Assembly (NCBI GenBank): GCA_963734395.1
Contig: CAVTGY010000002.1
Coordinates: 372,001 to 436,000 of the forward strand
Reading direction: 5' to 3'
DNA: 64,000 nt
Origin: Bog-756 sp963734395
GTDB taxonomy: Bacteria > Actinomycetota > Acidimicrobiia > Acidimicrobiales > RAAP-2
Part shown: piece after piece, positions 8,516 to 17,084 of the stretch
How the letters are laid out: each line of letters starts with the position of its first letter
Position numbering within the stretch: position 1 is the stretch's first letter
Position numbers and translations under genes: made by a program
Notes under the pieces: generated by a model
The model's input: only the letters and a program-made list of their open reading frames with translations
What the model was told of the DNA's origin: nothing
Database searches by the model: none

Positions 8516-8802
8516 ACCGCGATGCCTGGGTGAAACGGCGCAGCCTTTCGTCGAAGTTCGTGTCGTAGGGGGCGGACTACTGGGAAAATTGGTCAGATCG
8601 GGGGCACCCTTCATCCCCGCTTCGTGTCTCCGCCGGTGAGCGTGGATCCCCTCGCCCCGCTAGAGATGGTTGCGTACTAGCCAATCTGTTGCTACTACTT
8701 CTTTCGGCGGTCTCGGCGTGGCCGGTCTCTCATGTCCATCCAACCGCTAGGCAACCGCGGCATTGGCCGCAAGTCCCCAAAGTCTGGAAGGTGTGATCCA
8801 AG

Positions 8803-9621
8803 ATGCCAGCAACACAGGAACTTCCCACGCTTGGCCCCGTCGCCCGCTACGAGCAAAACATCATCCAGCGCATCACCGACTTCAACGATCCCCACCAGGA
8901 GTGGCGTCGTCTCTTTTCCGAACTGCTCGGAACATTCTTCCTCGTACTGGCGGCTGCCGGTGCGGGCATGATGGGCCACGCCTTTCCCGGCGTGATCAGC
9001 CACACGGCTGCGGTGGTGGCACCGGCGCTGACGGTCATGGCCATCATCCTGTTCATGGGCAGGGTGTCAGGAGCCCATCTGAACCCGGCAGTCAGCATCG
9101 CCTTTGCCCTCCGCCGTGACTTCCCGTGGCGGCGGGTACCCGGCTACATCGTCGCCCAGCTCATCGGTGCCACCCTCGCCGCCCTCTTCCTCCATGGAGT
9201 GGTCAACGTCTCGGCCATCTACGGCTCCAACTACCCTGCTCACGGCTACTCCGACGTGGCGGCGTTCTGGATGGAGCTGATCCTGACCCTGGGTCTGGTC
9301 AGCGTGATCCTGGGCACGGCGTCGGGAGCGCAGAACATCGGCCTATTCGGTGCGTTTGGGGTTGGCGGGTACATCGCCCTGGCCGGTCTCTGGGGGAGCC
9401 CCATTTCCGGTGCCTCGATGAACCCGGCCCGCACGTTTGGCCCCGACCTGGTCGGCACCACCTTCACCGGCTACTGGGTCTACGTGGCCGGCCCGATTGC
9501 CGGAGCCGTGCTCGCCGTTGTGATCGCATTCGTCCTTCGGGGTCCGGGTGGGGGGAAGGCCGGCTCGGGCGCGGCCCAGGGTGACATCTTCACCGAGGTC
9601 TACGAAGCCGGTAAGTCCTGA
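8803..9621 (+). CDS. aquaporin / MIP-family channel
   Basis: 272 residues, six membrane helices and two re-entrant NPA loops (HLNPAVS at 94-96, SMNPARTFG at 207-209, with the selectivity Arg directly after the second). It conducts water and perhaps glycerol or small neutral solutes. The C-terminus has a Gly-rich cytoplasmic tail, and a 35-residue polar N-terminus precedes the first helix. GGAAGG lies upstream of the ATG. Single gene, converging with a hypothetical gene. Confidence 0.93.
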   Translation: MPATQELPTLGPVARYEQNIIQRITDFNDPHQEWRRLFSELLGTFFLVLAAAGAGMMGHAFPGVISHTAAVVAPALTVMAIILFMGRVSGAHLNPAVSIAFALRRDFPWRRVPGYIVAQLIGATLAALFLHGVVNVSAIYGSNYPAHGYSDVAAFWMELILTLGLVSVILGTASGAQNIGLFGAFGVGGYIALAGLWGSPISGASMNPARTFGPDLVGTTFTGYWVYVAGPIAGAVLAVVIAFVLRGPGGGKAGSGAAQGDIFTEVYEAGKS

Positions 9622-9719
9622 CGTAATTGACCGAAATGGCAGCGCTTGACCATCGCCGGATCTGGTCGATTCCGCTTCACCGGTGCGCCCACGTGGCGGG
9701 CCTCCATTTGCACCCTCAT

Positions 9720-10208
9720 TCACAGCCGGTTGTCAGATGCCTCGGGCTCCAGAGTGGCCGTGAATGCTGAGTGGTACATCCAGATCATTTGGTTGCCGTC
9801 CCGCCAGCGACGTACCTCGACTCCAGACAAATCCCGAGGTCTGAGCACCAACGCTCCATCCTCGTATGTCGCTGCTACCACGATGGGGGTGGTGAAGTCG
9901 GCGGCCATCACGTCGTTCACCCCATTCTCGTAGGTGCCATCGACGTGCATGTCGTGGATCACACCTCCACCGGTGATTATCAGGCGATCAGCCGACTGTT
10001 CAATGCGCTCGACGTGTTCCCAGATCGGGTGGTTTTCCGGGAGAGGGCCCTCGGCAGAGCGAGCGTCTACCACCTTCCACAGCCCTCGAAGGTCGGGTGC
10101 GTCGGCGGCGATGGGCTGGGTCGAGGCACCCAGGATCGGCATCGGCATCTCAACCCCGTAGCCACCTTCCGGAGTGTGAGCTTTTGGGACCTCACCCACA
10201 TCACTCAC
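9720..10208 (-). CDS. hypothetical protein, possible beta-barrel ligand-binding fold
   Basis: 162 residues, cytoplasmic. The first 35 residues are flexible and Pro-rich; the rest has the alternating strands of a small lipocalin-like barrel (LRGLWKVVDAR, RLIITGGGVIHDMHVDG, ALVLRPRDL, QMIWMYHSAFTATLEP). I do not recognise the family. It lies 15 bases downstream of the end of the zinc-ribbon membrane protein gene on the same strand, so they may share a transcript. Confidence 0.7.
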   Translation of the reverse strand: MSDVGEVPKAHTPEGGYGVEMPMPILGASTQPIAADAPDLRGLWKVVDARSAEGPLPENHPIWEHVERIEQSADRLIITGGGVIHDMHVDGTYENGVNDVMAADFTTPIVVAATYEDGALVLRPRDLSGVEVRRWRDGNQMIWMYHSAFTATLEPEASDNRL

Positions 10209-10223
10209 GGGTGGATCTCTTGC

Positions 10224-11192
10224 TCATCCAAAATTGCTCGCATTACTCGAGTTCGAAGCCGATGCCCAACCTGCCTCGCAGCCCAGATCGAATTCTGCTG
10301 TGTCATCGCCGGCTGGAATCGGCGCGTTGTTACACACCGTGCTTGAGTCGCCACCCGGCGAGTATTGGGACGCCCCATAATTGTGTCCGTCGTTGTACGA
10401 CGTCGAAAACTGATTGACGCCGTGCGCCGCCAAAGCAATGCCCGCGTAGAGGAGAACGGCTCCAACGATGCCGATGATGCCCAATATGATCCCTGCGTTC
10501 GCGAGCCCCTGCCCACCTTGCTGACCTTCAGAGTGGTTGATCCGGCTCTTTCCGGCGATTCCAAAAATCAAGGCGAGGACTGCGCCCACGCCTCCCAACC
10601 AGAGGATGCCCAGAATGAGTGATGCAATCGCCAAGCCGCTCGTCTTCGTCTGTATTGGAACTCCGCTGTAGTTGTGCACAAACGAACGCGACGCTACGGA
10701 AACGGCCGGTGGAGGTGCCAGTGGAGGTGGAGGCGACATCGGTGGGGACGACGGAGTTGGCGGTGGCGGTGGCGGTGGTGACGAGGTTGGGAGCGGTTCA
10801 CCAGCAGCCGCCTCGACGGCAGCGCCACACGCTGGACAGAACCTTGCCGTCGCGTCAACGAGGTGACCGTTTGGGCAGAGAGGCCCAATTGAGAGCTCGC
10901 CAGAGTCACCGGCCTCTGCAGACAGGGACGGTTCGACAGGAGGATTGGATGCAATTGGGGGCGGGGGCAGAGGCGCAGGCGGAGGCGGGGGAAGAAGCAG
11001 AGGTGGCGGCGGAGGCGGAAGCGGCGGGGGAGGGGGAGGTAGGCCCTGCACCGACCCTTGTTCCGATTCCGGCTCACCCACCACTGCGCTCTCCATCGCC
11101 ATGGTGGGCAACTCGGGCAGTCGGGTTCCGCAGTCTGGGCAGAAAACGTCCTCCGGGACCAAATCCGACCCACAAGCCGAGCAAACCGCCAC
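10224..11192 (-). CDS. zinc-ribbon, proline-rich, DUF4190-type membrane protein
   Basis: 322 residues. Order: an N-terminal zinc ribbon (CSACG and CPDCG), a proline-only linker with long Pro runs, a second degenerate ribbon (CPNGHLV and CPACG), another Pro-rich linker, then two membrane helices with the internally repeated SLILGILWLGG / GIILGIIGIVG pattern of DUF4190, and a polar outer tail with two cysteines. Start is GTG at 11192, since AGGAGG lies four bases upstream. Function unknown; such proteins are thought to sit at the membrane and bind partners through the Pro-rich part. A second zinc-ribbon membrane protein lies at 12319-13287. Confidence 0.8.
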   Translation of the reverse strand: MAVCSACGSDLVPEDVFCPDCGTRLPELPTMAMESAVVGEPESEQGSVQGLPPPPPPLPPPPPPLLLPPPPPAPLPPPPIASNPPVEPSLSAEAGDSGELSIGPLCPNGHLVDATARFCPACGAAVEAAAGEPLPTSSPPPPPPPTPSSPPMSPPPPLAPPPAVSVASRSFVHNYSGVPIQTKTSGLAIASLILGILWLGGVGAVLALIFGIAGKSRINHSEGQQGGQGLANAGIILGIIGIVGAVLLYAGIALAAHGVNQFSTSYNDGHNYGASQYSPGGDSSTVCNNAPIPAGDDTAEFDLGCEAGWASASNSSNASNFG

Positions 11193-11282
11193 TTTGCCTC
11201 CTTTGGAACGCCACGCCGTGGAGGGGAATATAGCTTCCAACAAAACACGGTTCCACGGGACTTCGATGGAGTCCGGCCTTGT

Positions 11283-12182
11283 TCAGTGAAGGGCTGCGAA
11301 CACCGTGCTGGAGATCTCCTCGATGGTGGAGATCCCGTAGGCCTCGGTGGGACTCCCCGTGCTCATCACGGCGAGCACGTAATTGGCACCTCCACCGGAG
11401 ATCCATCCCACGCTATTGACCTGCCAGTCAGACGGATCAAGCGGTAGCCAACCGTTCTTGAGTGCCACCGTTGCCCCCTGGGAGACACCGTAGGAGACGC
11501 CCCAGCTCTGATCTGACTCGACGTTCTCCATCAACGACAGTCCGTACTGACGCGACGCTCCGCTCAGCAGCGCATTGGGATACGCGAACTTGGCCATGAG
11601 AGTCACTTGGTCCAGAGCGCTGGTGGTGGTCAAACCCCACCCCGGAAGTGAGGTGCCCGGAATGAACTCCAGAGTTGAGGGAGTGGTCTGGACCATGCCG
11701 GCAGACCGGCCGAATTCCGCCAAGGCGCTCGGTCCTCCCACGTCGGCGAGGAGCGCAGTGGCAGAGTCATTGTCACTGTTCTCGATCATCGTCTGCATCA
11801 GGGAAGATTGCGCCGAGCTCAGCGGGTTGCCGGACGTTTGGGCATCTTCCAGGGAAGCGCCCATTATCTCTATCTTCACAATGCTCGCCGTATCCTGCAG
11901 CACCCCCGGAGCCAGCTCCCACATCCTCTGCGTCCGGTCGTCAAACACAGCCGCAGTCACTTGGCCGGAGCGACTGGCGAGGTACGAGCCGAGCGGCGAG
12001 AACGGAGACGCCTCGGGTGGCACTTCGGTGGTCTGCGGAGGGGCGGTTGGCTTCGCTGCGTCCTGCTTGGGTGACGGTTTGATCGCGGCGTGGTCACCCG
12101 TAGCCGTACAGCCGGCCGCCACGATGACGATCACAACCACACTTGTGAATGCACGAAGGCGCGCCCTCAGCGTCGGCAGCAT
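11283..12182 (-). CDS. beta-lactamase-fold lipoprotein (penicilloyl serine family)
   Basis: 299 residues with a lipoprotein signal (VIVAAGC, Cys 25) and a Pro/Thr linker. The rest resembles class A beta-lactamases: an SxxK motif (S100-IV-K103), SDN at 136-138, and KNGW in place of the KTG box. So the serine acyl-enzyme machinery appears present. Actinobacterial lipoproteins of this kind are often annotated as beta-lactamase-related hydrolases, and antibiotic resistance is not shown. Start ATG at 12182 has GAAGGTGAG upstream. It lies between two zinc-ribbon membrane protein genes on the same strand. Confidence 0.85.
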   Translation of the reverse strand: MLPTLRARLRAFTSVVVIVIVAAGCTATGDHAAIKPSPKQDAAKPTAPPQTTEVPPEASPFSPLGSYLASRSGQVTAAVFDDRTQRMWELAPGVLQDTASIVKIEIMGASLEDAQTSGNPLSSAQSSLMQTMIENSDNDSATALLADVGGPSALAEFGRSAGMVQTTPSTLEFIPGTSLPGWGLTTTSALDQVTLMAKFAYPNALLSGASRQYGLSLMENVESDQSWGVSYGVSQGATVALKNGWLPLDPSDWQVNSVGWISGGGANYVLAVMSTGSPTEAYGISTIEEISSTVFAALH

Positions 12183-12318
12183 GATCTCACCTTCGTACGA
12201 TCCCCACGGGCCGAAAGATCGAGCCACTCGTGAAGCAGTACCCAGTTCCTTCCGACCGGCGACAGATCATGACCCGGTGCGGTTGCCCACCGTTGCGATC
12301 GCACCTCTCACACAGTCG

Positions 12319-13287
12319 TCAGATCTGGCTCTGTTGGTACTGCGGTAACCCGTATGTGGATGCGATGGGGTTCCAAAGGGCTACGAATTGAGATTTTGTC
12401 GCCGTAGCCGTCGCGTCAAAGTTCTGTGCCGCTTGCCAGCTTGGATAGTTGGTCGACGCCTGCCCGCTACATCCTCCCCCTTCGAGGTCAGACGCCCAAC
12501 CCGCATACGAGTTGTCGGATTCCAAGGACGCCTGCCATGCCGCAGTCAGCGATGAGATGAGCTGTGAGCCATTTGAAAGTTGCGATGTATTCAGCTGGGC
12601 AAGTTGGGTCAGCAACGATTGCCTCGATTGAGCCGCCGATTGGAGGGTCGCTACATCCGCGGAGAGGTTGCCACAGTTCTGAATATCGGAAGTGGCGGAC
12701 GTGATCGCCTGTCGGTCCGACGAGCTCTGGGCAAGAAGGCCATTGAGCGACTGTGCTTCTTGGAGCTGGCCGGTCGGCGCGACGCTGGACGAGGTGGTTG
12801 TCGACGGTTGGGTCGTCGTTGTCGTCGGATGCAGGTAGACCACGACGGTCTTTTGGTGAGACGGTCGAAACACGATGAGCGCCACGATGGCGATGACCAC
12901 GCACACCCCGATCACCACGGCCCCGATGATCAGTCCTCCCCGTCGGTTGCCTTGCGGCGGGGTCTGGGTGGGGGAAGGGTAGGTGGCTGGCGGCAACGGT
13001 GGACCCGGAGTTGGTCCAACATTTGGCACGGTAGGAGGAGGTAGGGGTGGTGCGGGTGCGACTACGGGTTGGGTTACGGCAGCTGCCGGAGTGGCTTGGG
13101 TGGGCCTGGAGGAAGAGTCATCCGGCTGAGGGATCGGTGGTGAAGCGACTTCACCTGGGCCGCTCGCCGGACTCGACTCCGGACCTGGCCTGGCTGTGGT
13201 ATTACCGCAGCGACCACAGAATTTCGCGCCCGGCTTGAGCTCCGATCCACATTTGCTGCAAAACCCGCCATCGCCCACCTGTGGCAT
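12319..13287 (-). CDS. zinc-ribbon membrane protein with large outer domain
   Basis: 322 residues. A zinc ribbon (FCSKCG and FCGRCG) at the N-terminus, a Pro/Ser-rich linker, one membrane helix (GLIIGAVVIGVCVVIAIVAL), then a Thr-rich stalk and a 150-residue outer domain of Gln/Ser-rich helices with conserved Trp residues and two cysteines (CGNL and GGCSG) that could pair. The topology puts the ribbon inside and the helical domain outside. Function unknown; it could link envelope state to a cytosolic partner. ATG at 13287 directly precedes the ribbon. Same strand and domain style as 10224-11192. Confidence 0.78.
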   Translation of the reverse strand: MPQVGDGGFCSKCGSELKPGAKFCGRCGNTTARPGPESSPASGPGEVASPPIPQPDDSSSRPTQATPAAAVTQPVVAPAPPLPPPTVPNVGPTPGPPLPPATYPSPTQTPPQGNRRGGLIIGAVVIGVCVVIAIVALIVFRPSHQKTVVVYLHPTTTTTQPSTTTSSSVAPTGQLQEAQSLNGLLAQSSSDRQAITSATSDIQNCGNLSADVATLQSAAQSRQSLLTQLAQLNTSQLSNGSQLISSLTAAWQASLESDNSYAGWASDLEGGGCSGQASTNYPSWQAAQNFDATATATKSQFVALWNPIASTYGLPQYQQSQI

Positions 13288-13709
13288 CTCATCTCCTCGC
13301 CTGCCACGGTTCCTCACCCGCCGTGATCCTCGCAAAGTGTAGGCATGAACGCCTGATCCCCGCATGGGAGCGAGCGTCCATGCCGAGTTCAATCAGCACT
13401 TCCTTCACCGAACCCCCACCGGACCACACTGGTCCACGCCGTCATCAGGTGAAGGGGTCAGAATCGGATTTCAAAACGTATCGCGGCCGAAGAACCCCAC
13501 TTGCAGGGGGCCTGGCCTGCGCCGAATGGGCACCCTTCACGGGAACAGCAGATGGGGTACATTTCCGGGGACCTCATGGGTGGTCGATCCGTGCGGTCAT
13601 GTTCGAAGTCGGAGGCGGATCAACGAGGCTCGGCTGGTTCACGTGGACCTCATGGAGGTTCGAACCCCAAGCCCCTCTCAACCGCATTGAATCAGAAAGA
13701 GACAGCACA
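13288..13709. other. intergenic region, divergent promoters expected
   Basis: 422 bases between two divergent membrane-protein genes. The downstream frame is open through it, but its composition is not coding-like and it runs into the opposite gene. A sequence resembling a tRNA T-arm (13659-13670) has no matching acceptor stem. No terminator or clear promoter was recognised. Confidence 0.4.
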
Positions 13710-14177
13710 ATGGCAACTGCGGTGCAAACGGTCTTGGTTCCAAGTCCCGACCAGATCGAGATGACGATCGCGGGGTACATATCGCAGGGATTCTCTGTAC
13801 AGAGTCGCACCCCGGAGTCGGTGACCCTGTTCAAGAAGAAGGAATTCAGCATCCTCTGGTTGGTTGTTGGATTCCTCCTCTGCATTATTCCCTTGCTGGT
13901 CTATCTGATCATCTACGCCAACGAGAAAGACCAGATGGTGATCATCCGAGTTGCCCAGGAGGGTGAACTCACCAGTCCGGGCATGACCGCTTCCCTTCCT
14001 GCTCCGGAGGATCTCACATGGTCTACGGACAGGAAGATGTGGTGGGACGGGAATGCCTGGCAGGATGCGGCGACTACCGTCCCGCACACGGCTTCCTACT
14101 CCGATGACAATCACTTTTGGTGGGACGGGGCGGAATGGCGGCCGAATCCCGTTGCACCACCGGCGCAAGGCGCGTAA
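13710..14177 (+). CDS. small membrane protein with two WWDG repeats
   Basis: 155 residues. The N-terminal 45 residues form a polar domain ending in a basic patch (LFKKKEF). One or two membrane helices follow (WLVVGFLLCIIPLLVYLIIY), then a tail with two copies of a WSTDRKMWWDGNAW / YSDDNHFWWDGAEW motif about 32 residues apart. WWDG-x-x-W motifs recall DUF2510-type tails common in actinobacterial membrane proteins. Start ATG at 13710; the open frame further upstream is not used. Function unknown. It lies divergent from the zinc-ribbon membrane cluster. Confidence 0.75.
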   Translation: MATAVQTVLVPSPDQIEMTIAGYISQGFSVQSRTPESVTLFKKKEFSILWLVVGFLLCIIPLLVYLIIYANEKDQMVIIRVAQEGELTSPGMTASLPAPEDLTWSTDRKMWWDGNAWQDAATTVPHTASYSDDNHFWWDGAEWRPNPVAPPAQGA

Positions 14178-14212
14178 CTGCGTGGGTGCGTCTTGAGCAC
14201 TGATCCTCCACC

Positions 14213-14722
14213 TTGAGATCACATGCGGTTGTTGTGCCTGTGTGGTCACTGACCGGCATCGACCCCGTGCCAGGGTTCCCGCTGGAGTCCGAGCCATCAG
14301 AAAACAGGCTTCTACGAGCGTGGTCACTGGACGCTCGGGCCAAATGGACGGGCGTTTTGGGACTCAGCGCCCTTTTCCTTTTCGCCTTTGATCCATCCCG
14401 TATGCGATGGAGCCCCCCATGTCCGATCCGAACCGTGACCGGTCTCCTGTGTCCGGGGTGTGGAAGTTTGCGTGCGGTCCACCAGCTGTTGCATTTTCGC
14501 CCGGTCGTCGCATTCCGGTTGAATCCGTTGCTCATGCTCGCTCTGCCGATTGCTCTGGGAATGACAGCGGTTAGAACAACTGAATACCCAGGAACCACTC
14601 CTGTCCACCAGTGGAAACCGGCCCCAGGCATGATTGTGGGCGTTCTCCTGGCATTCGGGATTGTCCGGAATACCCGTGCTGGAACGTGGCTCGGCGGAGG
14701 TGCCGGCAACTCCAGGCGTTAA
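14213..14722 (+). CDS. DUF2752 membrane protein
   Basis: 169 residues. It carries the DUF2752 signature, CPIRTVTGLLCPGCGSLRA then LLHF and a FRLNPLLML segment, with membrane helices before and after the Cys cluster. The three cysteines suggest a metal or redox site at the membrane surface, and the family has no agreed function. The start is unsure: TTG at 14213 is the longest, with GTG codons at 14234 and 14240 as alternatives. It follows the WWDG protein by 35 bases and may be cotranscribed. Confidence 0.78.
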   Translation: MRSHAVVVPVWSLTGIDPVPGFPLESEPSENRLLRAWSLDARAKWTGVLGLSALFLFAFDPSRMRWSPPCPIRTVTGLLCPGCGSLRAVHQLLHFRPVVAFRLNPLLMLALPIALGMTAVRTTEYPGTTPVHQWKPAPGMIVGVLLAFGIVRNTRAGTWLGGGAGNSRR

Positions 14723-14904
14723 CCACGTGTCACTGCATTGGGTGTCTGTTTCGCGGCCCATCAAGGAACCGTGACCGAATCACCAGCGCAGGCCACTCCG
14801 GCCAGGGTCGACACCGCCTCCCACCTCATGATGCAATGAGAGGAGGACTGGGTAGCTGTTTTCCGGCTCAGCGGTCTGATGACCCGCGACCAGGAAGAGT
14901 GCGA

Positions 14905-15959
14905 ATGAGAATCGGAGCCGTGAAACGGATGTGGCCGGCGCTCGGGATGCTCTTGCTGGCCGGCACCCTCGGGGTAACCCCCTGGGCATCTGCATCTGCA
15001 TCGGTACCGGGACCGGCAAGCGGGCCGCTCGCCGCATCGACATCGGGGACCACACTCCCCGGTACCTCCTGCGCAGCGTTTCCGGCCGACAACGTGTGGA
15101 ACACACCCATCACCGGCCTTCCTGTCAACGCCAACAGCGCCACCTGGCTGGCCTCGATGGGCCCGGCCACGACCAACCTCCATCCGGACTACGGTCCGTC
15201 CCGAAACCGGAGGAAGCCCTACGGGATCCCGTGGGAGACCGTGCCGGCCGGGACCAGTTATGTACCGATCAAGTTCCTCTACGGGTCGGAGAGTGATCCC
15301 GGGCCCTATCCGCTGACCAAGAGCACGCCCATCGAGTCCGGTTCCGATAAGCACGCCATCATGGTCGACCCGGTCAACTGCGTTCTCTATGAAACCTGGG
15401 ACACCCGCTATCACCCCAACGGGAAGTCCAAGGCCGGGTCGGGGGCCATCTGGAGCCTGCAATCTGACGCGTTGCGCCCGGCCGGTTGGACCTCGGCCGA
15501 CGCCGCCGGTCTGCCCATTCTGCCCGGACTGGTCAACTACGACGAGGTGACCTCCGGCGTCATGGACCACGCCATCCGGTTCACCGCTCAGTGCACGCAG
15601 CAGGCCTACCTGTGGCCCGCCCGACACGAAGCCGGCCAGGACCTGCCGAGTTGCCCGCCGATGGGAGCTCGATTCCGGTTGGATGCCAACTTCTCCCTAC
15701 CGACGTCCAGCTGTAGCTCGATGTGCCAGACGGTGATCACCACCATGAAGACCTACGGTTTGATCCTGGCCGACAACGGCAGCAATTGGTTCTTCCAGGG
15801 TGTGGCCGATACACGCTGGACCGATACCGAGGTCGATCAGCTCAAGCAGATTCCGGCCGCGATTTCGTCGCCGTCGACGAGTCGTGCCTGATGGTCGACC
15901 CGAACTCGGGACAAGCGCTCCAACCCGGCACCCCCGCCTATACCGCCAGCTGCGGGTGA
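14905..15959 (+). CDS. secreted protein of unknown function, frameshifted near C-terminus
   Basis: About 350 residues when repaired. A Sec signal peptide (MRIGAVKRMWPALGMLLLAG, cleaved after ASASAS) precedes a domain with FPADNVWNTPITGLPV, YGIPW, HAIMVDPVNCVLYETW, PILPGLVNYDEV and WPARH motifs. I recognise this as a conserved secreted actinobacterial family without an assigned role. The frame ends early at 15891, but the family-like ending (DFVAVDESCLMVDPNSGQA) continues in the next frame to 15959. One missing base near 15855-15861 explains it. The start ATG at 14905 is chosen because it begins the signal peptide. Confidence 0.8.
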
Positions 15960-16059
15960 CACCCACGCTCCAACGGCGCCGCTGAAGCAATCTGGCTCCA
16001 GGCCTATGGGTTGGTGACGGACCCCGATCGTTCAGACTTCAACGCAGCTGGTGAAGGCG

Positions 16060-16710
16060 TCAAACAAGCGCGTAGACGCTCTTGCCGATGAGCCAAAAAC
16101 CGAGTGCCAATGAGACAACGATGATGACCTGATCGGTGTGGGTGTCCATCCAATTCCTCGATTTGGTGAGGAAGGCCTGACTCTTTTCGGGTCTGAAACC
16201 GGCGTAGAGCTCCAACGCCAGATAGGTTCCCGTCGAAACGAGGCAGAAGAGAATCACCGCCAGGTAGCTCTCCCCGGACGAGAGCTTGGCCTCGGTGATG
16301 TCGGCGACACCGGCCGCGACCAGCCCCCAAGGCTGCACCAGGAATGCCAGGCCCATGGCGTACCACGGCGACATGTTGTCGATGCCGGTCTGCCACTTCG
16401 GTTGTTTCTTCGGCTTCTTTGGTCGTCCCATCTTGCGGTATTGCCGTACTCCGATGATCACCAGGGCAACGCCGATGGCGATCTTGGCCGCCAACGCGCC
16501 GAGGGATGGCGCCGTGTTCGGCTGCGGTGGCTTGTTGCCGGTAGCCAGGACGGTGGCGGGAACGACGATTGCAAGCGAGAGCAACCATCCGAAGAGGAAC
16601 GCCGCCCCCTTTCTGACGCCGCGCTTAGAGGCGAGCACGAGAATGAAGGCGGTGAGCGGGACCGGTTCCAGCGTGATTGCCAGGCCGATGATGATGAGGT
16701 CAAGTGTCAC
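16060..16710 (-). CDS. GAP/SfLAP-like polytopic membrane protein
   Basis: 216 residues and about six membrane helices. The opening LDLIIIGLAITLEPVPLTAF and the basic loop GRPKKPKKQPKW resemble the GAP family of mycobacteria, small exporters linked to glycopeptidolipid or sulfolipid traffic (Sap/SfLAP). The match is from memory of the pattern, so the substrate is unknown. The start is taken as GTG at 16710, which begins at the first helix. An ATG at 16845 would add a non-conserved, Pro-rich leader. Confidence 0.75.
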   Translation of the reverse strand: MTLDLIIIGLAITLEPVPLTAFILVLASKRGVRKGAAFLFGWLLSLAIVVPATVLATGNKPPQPNTAPSLGALAAKIAIGVALVIIGVRQYRKMGRPKKPKKQPKWQTGIDNMSPWYAMGLAFLVQPWGLVAAGVADITEAKLSSGESYLAVILFCLVSTGTYLALELYAGFRPEKSQAFLTKSRNWMDTHTDQVIIVVSLALGFWLIGKSVYALV

Positions 16711-16934
16711 GGGTGTGCCGATCTGATGGCAGCGGTTGATGTCGACGCCTGCCGACCCGCTCGGTTGGGTGGTTGGGGATGAGACTAGATCCGGATAGGC
16801 ACTGCTGCCCGGATCCGCCGGTCGGATCCGGCCGAGGTCCGGCAAATCGGCGAGTTGAGTGCATCAAATATCGATCGTCGCCTCCAGAGGCATCCACCCT
16901 GGTCCGAGCCCGGGCGTGACCTAGGAGGTACACC

Positions 16935-17084
16935 GTGGGGACCAGGTGTAGGAAACTGAGAACACGAACGCATCCGCACGACGACAAGGAGCAGTGGGTG
17001 GCGAGGGATTTCCACGGCACGATCGATGTCGAATCCGTGACGCACCAGATCGACCCGCTGCAGCTGAACTCTGAGGGGGAGTGA
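16935..17084 (+). CDS. small ORF, 49 residues, coupled to DUF2252 gene
   Basis: Starts at GTG with a perfect AGGAGG six bases upstream (16923-16928) and ends in TGATG, overlapping the next start codon. The product is short and charged: a basic N-terminus (KLRTRTHPHDDK) followed by an acidic C-terminal half (FHGTIDVESVTHQIDPLQL). No membrane segment. The ribosome site and the start/stop overlap make it a strong coding candidate despite its size. Function unknown. It may be a partner of, or translational lead-in for, the DUF2252 protein. Confidence 0.6.
   Translation: MGTRCRKLRTRTHPHDDKEQWVARDFHGTIDVESVTHQIDPLQLNSEGE

Noticed and set aside
11256..11275. GGACT-7-AGTCC dyad upstream of a zinc-ribbon gene
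   Set aside because: Spacing differs from the DevR site and no promoter is recognisable; too weak to call.
13600..13675. T-arm-like GGTTCGAACCCC suggesting a tRNA
   Set aside because: No acceptor or anticodon stem of proper spacing can be formed around it.
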